A stretch of DNA of 64,000 bases from Aestuariivirga sp. (GTDB taxonomy: Bacteria; Pseudomonadota; Alphaproteobacteria; Rhizobiales; Aestuariivirgaceae). Where the stretch lies: assembly GCF_020252395.1 (NCBI RefSeq), contig NZ_JADCDB010000002.1, positions 186,001 to 250,000 on the forward strand, in the 5' to 3' direction. Under the pieces are notes generated by a model. That model did not search any database. It worked only from the letters and a program-made list of their open reading frames with translations, and was not told the DNA's origin. Below are positions 39,904-46,664 of the stretch, piece by piece. Numbering within the stretch: position 1 is the stretch's first letter; each line of letters starts with the position of its first letter. The position numbers were made by a program, and so were the translations under genes.

Positions 39904-41120
39904 GTCGAGGCTCCCCATCCGAGGCGGCGCACCAAGAAATGGCGCAGGCTCCCGAGGAAGTCTCCCGTCCGGTCGATGACGGCGCCCACCGGGTCGTTGC
40001 GCAGCGTGAAGCAGGCGTCAAAGTAGCGCCACGCGGCAAACAGCGCCAGCAGCAGGCACGGCAGCCACATGGTGATCAGCGGCGATGCAACGCCTTGGTT
40101 GGCGAGCGACGCGCCGTGGTGGATGATCTCGTTGTAGACGACGATCAACACCAGCGCGACGCCGGTGCGGAAGCCGCGCGCGCTGCGCCGGTTGCCCACC
40201 GCGAAGGGAATGGCGAGATAGGGCAGGATGAGGATGCTCACAGCCATCACCAGCCGCTCGCTGAGCTCCGATCTGACATTCTCGCGGTTGGCCTTGGGCG
40301 GCGGATTGTCGAGCGCGGAGACGAGTTCGGTCAGCGTCAGCTCGCGCTCGTCCTCGCCGCGCGGGCGGAAGATGTCCTTCGAGATGCGGCCGAGCGGCGT
40401 GTCGGCGAGCGCGAACTCGGTCGCCTCGCCGATGGCCGGATCGGCCGCGCCGGCATCGGGCGCCGTCTTGAAGGTGAGGCGGTGGCCATCCTCAAGGTGG
40501 AGCGTGGGGCGCTGGCCCGCCGGGCTCTCGAGCAGGCGGCCGCGTGAGGCGGTGACAGTGTCGGAGCCGTTGTCGCCCTTGTTCTCGTAGATGAAGACGT
40601 GTTCGAAGGAGTTGGCGGCGCGGTCGAGTTTGTCGATGATGAATGTGCGGCCGCCCGCCTGCATGAACACGCCTTCCTCGGCGAGGTAGAAGACCTCGAC
40701 GTTCTGCACGTCGAAGACCACCGAGCGGTAGGCATAGCGGGCATAGGGCTGGAGCCAGCCCATGACGACGAGCGAAATCAGGCTGATGGCCACGCCCATC
40801 AGGATCACCGGCCTTGCCATGCGGTTCAGGCCGATGCCGGAGGCCATGAAGGCGTCGGTCTCGGAATTGGCTGACATCTTGCCGAAGCCCAGCAGCAGGC
40901 CGAGGAAAAGCGCGGCGGGCAGTGCGGTGCCGAGATAGTGCGGCACCAGGTAGGCCAGCATCTCGAAAACCACGGAAAAGGAGTTCTTCTTGCCCAGCGT
41001 AGTGTCGAGCAGGCGCACCATGCGGTCGGCCAGCAGCATCAGCAAGCCGATCACCAGTGCCCCGGCGAGGGGCAGCGACACTTGCCGCATGACGTGCCTG
41101 TCGACGATGGGGAGCAGCAA
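39900..41120 (-). CDS. lptF: LptF-family permease
   Basis: This 406-residue partner of LptG has six helices and a periplasmic jellyroll (about 135-265, 'VEVFYLAEEGVFMQAGGRTFIID'). 'GFGKMSANSETDAFMASGIGLNRMARPV' is the LptF cytoplasmic coupling loop toward LptB. It overlaps lptG by four bases. The start is a TTG with GGAAG 11 bases before it. In most relatives lptFG sit next to lptD, surA, pdxA and ksgA, none of which is here. Confidence 0.85.
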   Translation of the reverse strand: MLLPIVDRHVMRQVSLPLAGALVIGLLMLLADRMVRLLDTTLGKKNSFSVVFEMLAYLVPHYLGTALPAALFLGLLLGFGKMSANSETDAFMASGIGLNRMARPVILMGVAISLISLVVMGWLQPYARYAYRSVVFDVQNVEVFYLAEEGVFMQAGGRTFIIDKLDRAANSFEHVFIYENKGDNGSDTVTASRGRLLESPAGQRPTLHLEDGHRLTFKTAPDAGAADPAIGEATEFALADTPLGRISKDIFRPRGEDERELTLTELVSALDNPPPKANRENVRSELSERLVMAVSILILPYLAIPFAVGNRRSARGFRTGVALVLIVVYNEIIHHGASLANQGVASPLITMWLPCLLLALFAAWRYFDACFTLRNDPVGAVIDRTGDFLGSLRHFLVRRLGWGAST

Positions 41121-41185
41121 GATGTTTTCAGCTTCCGGAGGGGAGGTTACGCATCAAAGTCTGCAACTTAGCCACCCCCCGCTCA

Positions 41186-42109
41186 CTAAGAAAGGGCGAA
41201 TTCGGCGAGCGGCGCCACCTCCCGGCTGGCCGGGTCATAGCCGCGGATCGAGACGTCGATCTGCCATTTTCCCGCCTGGCGCTGGATGCGGTAGAGATTC
41301 CAGGCGGCCAGCGGGTGGCGCCGGTTCTGAGCCGCCGAGGCCGAGGGCACGCCCAGCACATGCACCACGCCGAAACGGGAAAGGAAGCTATTTGCCATGT
41401 GCTGGTGGTTGTGGCCGTGAAGCACCAGCTCCGCACCTTGGTCCTCCAGCACGGCGCGCAGGAGGCTTGAGTCGATCAGCGCCTTGCGCGGTTGGGCGAG
41501 GCCGGGGAGCGGCGGGTGGTGGATCATCACCACCCGGGCATAACCGCGTTCGCGCAGGTCCCGCAGCAGTTGAGAAAGCGAATTCAGCTGCGTGCCGCCA
41601 AGCTGGCCCGCAGCGCGGTGCAGCGGCTGCGGCACGCCGGTCGACAGGCCGATCAGCGCCACGTTGCGCCGGAGACGCACATAGGGGAAGGGTGTCAGGA
41701 TCTGCGGCGTCTCCTGGGTGAGGTTCACCCGCATGTCGCCCTGCATATAGGGCTCGAGGTGCGAGAGACCGTGTTCCCAGGCCATACGCACGTAGCAATC
41801 ATGGTTGCCCGGCACGAAGCTGATCCAGTCGGCCGCGCCGAAGGTCTTCATCCAGCGCGCCGCGGCGGCGAACTCCGCGCGCGCAGCGACGTTCACGAGA
41901 TCGCCCGTGACAGCAACGTGGTCGGGCGCACTGCGCACGATGTCGGCGGCGATGGCGAGCGCCACGGCGGGGCTGTGCACGCGGTGGCGCCTGAGCCGCC
42001 AGTTCATCACGCCGATGGCGCGCTTGAAGGCAAAATGACGGTGCGCCGCGCCCGCCGGCAGGGGCCCAAGATGCAGGTCGGAGAGATGGGCGAGGGAAAA
42101 CACGGACAC
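41186..42109 (-). CDS. Calcineurin-like metallophosphoesterase
   Basis: This 307-residue phosphoesterase has all metal motifs: 'LAHLSDLHLGPL', 'VTGDLVN', 'VPGNHDC', 'IHHPPL' and 'LHGHNHQH'. The family covers UDP-diacylglucosamine hydrolases, cyclic-nucleotide phosphodiesterases and lipid phosphatases. Its place between LptF and the ceramide synthase homologue makes a phosphorylated or nucleotide-linked lipid a fair guess, nothing more. The GTG at 42109 follows GGAAG at six bases. Confidence 0.82.
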   Translation of the reverse strand: MSVFSLAHLSDLHLGPLPAGAAHRHFAFKRAIGVMNWRLRRHRVHSPAVALAIAADIVRSAPDHVAVTGDLVNVAARAEFAAAARWMKTFGAADWISFVPGNHDCYVRMAWEHGLSHLEPYMQGDMRVNLTQETPQILTPFPYVRLRRNVALIGLSTGVPQPLHRAAGQLGGTQLNSLSQLLRDLRERGYARVVMIHHPPLPGLAQPRKALIDSSLLRAVLEDQGAELVLHGHNHQHMANSFLSRFGVVHVLGVPSASAAQNRRHPLAAWNLYRIQRQAGKWQIDVSIRGYDPASREVAPLAEFALS

Positions 42110-42174
42110 GGCGGACTTCCGGCTGACGGACAAATGTTAAGGCGCAGCGCCCCGCTGCCTGATGCGGGTAGCGC

Positions 42175-43317
42175 CTAACCGATTAACTTCTCATAAATCC
42201 GGTAGGTCTTGTAGGGCCGGCCGCCAAAGCTCTCGATCATGCGGCGCATCGGCATGTTGTCCTCGAGGATCCACGAGGCCTCGCCACGCCTGGTGCCGCG
42301 GCCGGCGTGATAGGACCAGACCCGCGCGATCGCCGCCATGCCGAGCACCGCCCCCAGCGCCGTGCCGTGATACTTCCGGCGCAGCCCCATCAGCGGCATG
42401 CGAACAGACCGGGGCGGCCTGGCGAACAGCTGCCAGGCCAGCTTGGCCCAGCCGAAGGGCAGCAGCCGGCCATTGAGGCCGGCGATCCAGTCGTTGATGT
42501 TGGGCAGCGTGATGGCCATGGCCGCCGGCTCACCCTTGTATTCGGCGATCGCAATGTAGTCGCCCGTCACCAGCATCTTGAGATTGTTGGCGAGCGCCGT
42601 CATCTCCTCCCTGGTCCAGGGCACGAAGCCCCAGTTGCCGGACCACGCGTCGTTGGCGATGGAGACGACGATCTCCAGCTCCTTCATGAGCTGCTTCTTG
42701 TCGAGCGGGCGCAGCACCACGTCGGGGTCAGCCATCGCCTTGTCATGGGCCGACGCGAGGGCGCGCGGCATGCCGCCCTGGCCGATGAAGTCGTAGGCGA
42801 TTATGTCCTTCGCCTTGACGAAGCCCGTCTCCTCGAGGCGCGGGCCGTAATAGGGCAGGGCGTGGCTCATCATCACCGAGGGTGGCGTATCGAAGCCTTC
42901 GATCAGCAGGCCCGTCTCGTCGTTGATCGAGAAGCTGAACGGGCCCTGGATAGCCGTGGCGCCGCGCTGCTTCAGCCAGGCCTCCGCCGCATCGAATAGC
43001 GCGGCGAACACCGCCGGATCGTCCTCCGCTTCGAGAAAGCCGAACTGCCCGACGCCATCCCTGTAGCGTTCGCTGCGCAGGCGGCTCAGCTGCGCCGAGA
43101 TGCGGCCCACCGGCCTGCCGCCGCGCAGCGCGAGGAAGAGCTCAACCTCGGCATGGCGGAAATAGGGATTCTTCTTTGGGTCGAGATGCTCAAGGCGCTC
43201 CAGGTGGAGTGGCGCAACCCAGTTCGGGTCACCGGCGTAGAGCGCGAACGGCAAGCCAAGGAAGGCCTTGAGGTCTTCCTTGCCGCGGGCCGGGCGCACG
43301 GTGACGGATGAATCCAT
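42175..43317 (-). CDS. Bacterial ceramide synthase homologue (GNAT-fold acyltransferase)
   Basis: This 380-residue protein resembles the large GNAT-related acyltransferase shown in Caulobacter to N-acylate the sphingoid base. Visible segments are 'DPNWVAPLHLERLEHLDPKKNPYFRHAEVELFLALR' in part, 'GPFSFSINDETGLLIEGFDTPPSVMMSHALPYY', and 'ASWILEDNMPMRRMIESFGGRPYKTYRIYEK', the last being the acyl-CoA-binding end of GNAT folds. It completes the ceramide pathway. The ATG at 43317 is chosen; ATG 43344 and TTG 43353 also lie in frame, none with a clear ribosome site. Confidence 0.78.
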   Translation of the reverse strand: MDSSVTVRPARGKEDLKAFLGLPFALYAGDPNWVAPLHLERLEHLDPKKNPYFRHAEVELFLALRGGRPVGRISAQLSRLRSERYRDGVGQFGFLEAEDDPAVFAALFDAAEAWLKQRGATAIQGPFSFSINDETGLLIEGFDTPPSVMMSHALPYYGPRLEETGFVKAKDIIAYDFIGQGGMPRALASAHDKAMADPDVVLRPLDKKQLMKELEIVVSIANDAWSGNWGFVPWTREEMTALANNLKMLVTGDYIAIAEYKGEPAAMAITLPNINDWIAGLNGRLLPFGWAKLAWQLFARPPRSVRMPLMGLRRKYHGTALGAVLGMAAIARVWSYHAGRGTRRGEASWILEDNMPMRRMIESFGGRPYKTYRIYEKLIG

Positions 43318-43390
43318 GTCACAAGGCTTAACAAGCGCCACCATGGAACTCAAGCTTGGCGGGAGGCGCGCCAGGCGCTAACCACATGCT

Positions 43391-43870
43391 ATGGCCGAGA
43401 GACTGAAGCGCGTGGCGTTCCGCGCGTTGAAACCTGTCCTGCGCGCCGTCTACCGCCAGACGCGGGGGATGACGCTGGGAACGCGCGTTGTGGTGCTGAA
43501 GGAACAGGCAGGCGAGGTGCTGCTGGTGCGTCACGGCTATGCGCCGGGCTGGCTGCTGCCGGGCGGTGGCGTGGAGCGCGGCGAGGCGCTGGCCCAGTCG
43601 GCGGTGCGCGAGGTGCGCGAGGAGGCAGGGATCGTGGCCGAGGAGGAGCCCGTGCTGCATGGCATCTTCCTGAACGATGCCCAGTTCAAGGGCGATCACG
43701 TGGCCTGCTACGTGCTCCGCCGGTTCCGGGCGGAGGGCTTCACGCCCAACGGCGAAATCGCCGAGGCGCGCTTTTTTCCGCTCACGGCGCTGCCCGATGG
43801 TACGACGCCGGGCACCCGCCGACGCCTGTGCGAGGTGCTGGAGGGGGCGCCGGTTCCGGCCATATGGTGA
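43391..43870 (+). CDS. Nudix hydrolase
   Basis: This 159-residue enzyme has a complete Nudix box, 'GGVERGEALAQSAVREVREEAGI' (G-x5-E-x7-REVREEAG). An N-terminal basic helix ('KRVAFRALKPVLRAVYRQTRG') might lie on the membrane. It diverges from the ceramide synthase homologue with 73 bases between. It could trim a nucleotide-linked lipid precursor, but the substrate cannot be told from sequence. Confidence 0.85.
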   Translation: MAERLKRVAFRALKPVLRAVYRQTRGMTLGTRVVVLKEQAGEVLLVRHGYAPGWLLPGGGVERGEALAQSAVREVREEAGIVAEEEPVLHGIFLNDAQFKGDHVACYVLRRFRAEGFTPNGEIAEARFFPLTALPDGTTPGTRRRLCEVLEGAPVPAIW

Positions 43871-43901
43871 GGCTAACCCAGCGTGAAACGTTTAGGTCAT
43901 C

Positions 43902-43930
43902 TTGACGTACCGTCCGTCACCCGCTATGCC
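43902..43930 (+). promoter_or_regulatory. Possible promoter before GNAT gene
   Basis: TTGACG (43902-43907) and TATGCC (43925-43930) are separated by 17 bases, upstream of the acetyltransferase gene with about 160 bases of leader. Confidence 0.4.
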
Positions 43931-44099
43931 GCAACCTATGACTATACCGCGCATTATCGGACTGCGACGACGGGTCCACGCCGCGCGCGGCAGCGCACGC
44001 GCCTGAACGCGTCCGGCCATCCCTTCCACGCGACGCGAGAGTCCAGCGTTCCGGGGGTCCGGGCGCCCTTTGCAGCTCTGATTGCCCGAGAGACCAGCC

Positions 44100-44663
44100 A
44101 TGCGTGGCCCCATCGCCCTTCACGACACCACCTCCGCGGACCATGATACGATTGAACTCCTGCTCGACCTCGCTTTCGGCTCCGGCCGGCGCGGCAAAAC
44201 AACCTATCGCCTGCGCGAGGCGAACAGCCCGGTCCCCGGCCTGTCACTGGTGACGCGGGACAAGGGCGTGGACGTCTCCGGCACCATCAGCTTCTGGCCG
44301 CTGGCGATCGGCGACAAGCGGTCGCCCGCCCTGCTGCTGGGGCCGCTTGCCGTGCACCCAGACCGGCAGGGGCTGGGCATCGGACTCAGCCTGATGCAGG
44401 AGGGGCTCGCCCGCGCGAGGGCCCAGGGCCATGGCCTCGTGCTGCTGGTGGGTGATGAGCCCTATTATGCCAAGGTGGGCTTCGCAAAGCTGCCGGAGGG
44501 GCTGATCAGCCTGCCGGGGCCGGTCGATCCGGCACGATTTCTCTATCTGGAGCTCACGCCCGGTGCGCTTCGGGGCGTCCAGGGCCTGGCGCAGGCGCCG
44601 GGCTTAGCGGCCCTCGCGGTACCACATGCCGCCCAGAGCCAGCAGCAGCGCTGCGAGGCTTAG
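44100..44663 (+). CDS. GNAT N-acetyltransferase, YhbS type
   Basis: This 187-residue acetyltransferase has the acetyl-CoA loop 'LAVHPDRQGLGIGLSLM' and the YhbS hallmark 'VLLVGDEPYYAKVGF'. The ATG at 44100 fits the family start. Its last 60 bases overlap the convergent membrane-protein gene, an unusually deep overlap that may reflect a lost stop codon and a C-terminal extension ('AQSQQQRCEA'). Confidence 0.8.
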   Translation: MRGPIALHDTTSADHDTIELLLDLAFGSGRRGKTTYRLREANSPVPGLSLVTRDKGVDVSGTISFWPLAIGDKRSPALLLGPLAVHPDRQGLGIGLSLMQEGLARARAQGHGLVLLVGDEPYYAKVGFAKLPEGLISLPGPVDPARFLYLELTPGALRGVQGLAQAPGLAALAVPHAAQSQQQRCEA

Positions 44664-46664
44664 CAGCGTCGCGAAGAGCGGCGTGTCAGACACGGCGAGC
44701 ACCCGAAAGCTATTATTGGCGCGCAGCCCGATCCAGCCGGAGCCCGCCATCTGGCGGGCCGCCTCCACCTTGACAAGCTGCGGCATGCCGTCCTCAAGCC
44801 ACGCGGTGCTGCCGCCGGTCGCCTTCGCCACGGGGGCCAGAACCGCAGTGGTTGCAAGCAGGTTCCCCATCTCACGCGCATCGCCGTTGCCGGTGGCGGC
44901 CACCGAGACGAGCTCGCCGTCGGTCAAGCGATGGAGCCCCGCTTCGGTCACCGGCAGCGCGCCCTGGAAACGGCCGGGGGACACCTGGTTCAGCGTCACC
45001 GTCGCGGTCTTGCCCGAGGGCAGCGTCACCTCGACGGGCTCCGCGCTGTCGGCCATGGTGCGGCGTTCGATCGTCAGGTTGTTGCCCTGCTGCTTCGCCG
45101 TCAGTGCCTCTTCCTCGAGGTCGGGCTCCTCCATCAGCCAGTGGGCGAGACGGCGCAGGAGTTCGGTCTGCGGCCCTCCGCCTTCGAAGCCTCGCGCCCA
45201 CAGCCAGCCCTGGTCGGAGAGGAGCTGCGCCACACGGCCCTTGTCCTGGCGCGAGAGCACGAGCAGCGGCTTGCCCGCCGGACCCGACATCAAGGTCTCG
45301 CCCGATTGGGTGGTGATGGTATCGACCAGACGGAACCAGCGGCCCCATGTCGGGCTGCTGCCGGCAGAGTCGGGCAGGTCCTTGGTGACGGGGTGTTTCT
45401 GGCCCTGTCCGGTGAGCTCCGGCCTGAAGGGACTCTCCACCACGTTGCCCGTCGGGATCGCCGCCATGATGTCGGAGAGCGGTGTCGAATAGAGCCCGTC
45501 ATCGGCCGCGAGGTCGGGCCCCGAGGCGATCAGCACCGCGCCGCCGTTCCTCACATATTGCGCGATGTTGAACATATAGGCTTCGGGCAGCACCGACTGG
45601 CGGCGATAGCGGTCGAAGATCACGAGATCGAACTGGTCGAGCTTGTCGACGAACAGCTCGCGCGTCGGGAAGGCGATGAGCGCCAGTTCCTTGGTCGGCG
45701 TCCCGTCCTGCTTTTCTGGAGGGCGGAGAATGGTGAAGTGCACGAGATCAACAGAGGCATCGGCTTTCAGCAGATTGCGCCAGGTGCGCTCGCCCGGGTG
45801 CGGCTCGCCCGAGACAAGCAATACGCGCAGCCGGTCGCGCACGCCCTCGATGACGGCGACGGCGCGGTTGTTCTGGAACGAGATCTCGCCATCGAGCGGG
45901 GGTGCTGCGATCTCCACGATGTTCTGTCCGGCATGATCGACATTGACGGGCACATCGATGGTTTCGCCGGGCGAGACGTCGACTGTCACCGGCGCTCCGC
46001 CGCCTGCCGAGATGGCAACGGGCACTGGCTGGCCCGGTCCATTCGTTTCGTCGAGGCGGAAGGAGATCGTCTGCTGCTGGCCCACCATGCCGAAGCGCGG
46101 CGCCTTTTCGATGACAATTCGGCGGTCCTTCTCGGACTTCGAGCCGGTGATCAGCGCATGAAGCGGTCCGCCGATGCCGCTCTTGGAGGGAACCTGCGGC
46201 ACGTCATGCACTTCGCCGTCGGTGATCATGATGGCGCCGGCAAAGCGGTTGGGCGCAATGTCGGCGAGCGCGCGGTTCAGCACGTCGAAGGCGCGCGTGC
46301 CCTCATCCCCGCTGCTGGCGCTCGACGTCACCTCGACGGTTCGGATCTCGGTGTTTGGCAGCCGCCCGATGGCCTGGTTCAGCGCCGCGAGGGCCTCATC
46401 GGTGCGCCTGGTCCGGGCTTCGCTCCCCTGGCTTAATGAGCGGTCGACGACCGCCACGGCGATGTCGGGAAGCGGTTGGCGCTCCTCGCTGCGGATCACC
46501 GGGTTGGCGAGCGCCGCCAGCAGCAGCGCGAAGGACAGCGCGCGCAGAAGCGTGCCCCGGGCGCGCGCCGCCGCGAGCGCCGCGATCAGCGCGCAGCCCA
46601 GCATGGCGGCGGCCGCGATCACCGCCGAGGGCAGCACGGGTTCTAAGGCGAGGCTCCAGTCCAT
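44604..46664 (-). CDS. Large membrane protein with VWA-like and amidotransferase-like parts
   Basis: This 686-residue protein has two N-terminal helices (about 14-32, 39-55), a degenerate von Willebrand A-like region ('IAVAVVDRSLS', 'GAIMITDGEVHDVP') and a central Rossmann-like region resembling class I glutamine amidotransferases ('LVIFDRYRRQSVLPEAY', 'GGAVLIASGPD') without a catalytic cysteine. A final transmembrane helix ('LFATLLSLAALLLALGGMW') ends it. It is last in the MoxR-DUF58-DUF4159 operon and shares one base with the gene before it. These operons occur in many alphaproteobacteria; their role is unclear. Confidence 0.75.
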   Translation of the reverse strand: MDWSLALEPVLPSAVIAAAAMLGCALIAALAAARARGTLLRALSFALLLAALANPVIRSEERQPLPDIAVAVVDRSLSQGSEARTRRTDEALAALNQAIGRLPNTEIRTVEVTSSASSGDEGTRAFDVLNRALADIAPNRFAGAIMITDGEVHDVPQVPSKSGIGGPLHALITGSKSEKDRRIVIEKAPRFGMVGQQQTISFRLDETNGPGQPVPVAISAGGGAPVTVDVSPGETIDVPVNVDHAGQNIVEIAAPPLDGEISFQNNRAVAVIEGVRDRLRVLLVSGEPHPGERTWRNLLKADASVDLVHFTILRPPEKQDGTPTKELALIAFPTRELFVDKLDQFDLVIFDRYRRQSVLPEAYMFNIAQYVRNGGAVLIASGPDLAADDGLYSTPLSDIMAAIPTGNVVESPFRPELTGQGQKHPVTKDLPDSAGSSPTWGRWFRLVDTITTQSGETLMSGPAGKPLLVLSRQDKGRVAQLLSDQGWLWARGFEGGGPQTELLRRLAHWLMEEPDLEEEALTAKQQGNNLTIERRTMADSAEPVEVTLPSGKTATVTLNQVSPGRFQGALPVTEAGLHRLTDGELVSVAATGNGDAREMGNLLATTAVLAPVAKATGGSTAWLEDGMPQLVKVEAARQMAGSGWIGLRANNSFRVLAVSDTPLFATLLSLAALLLALGGMWYREGR

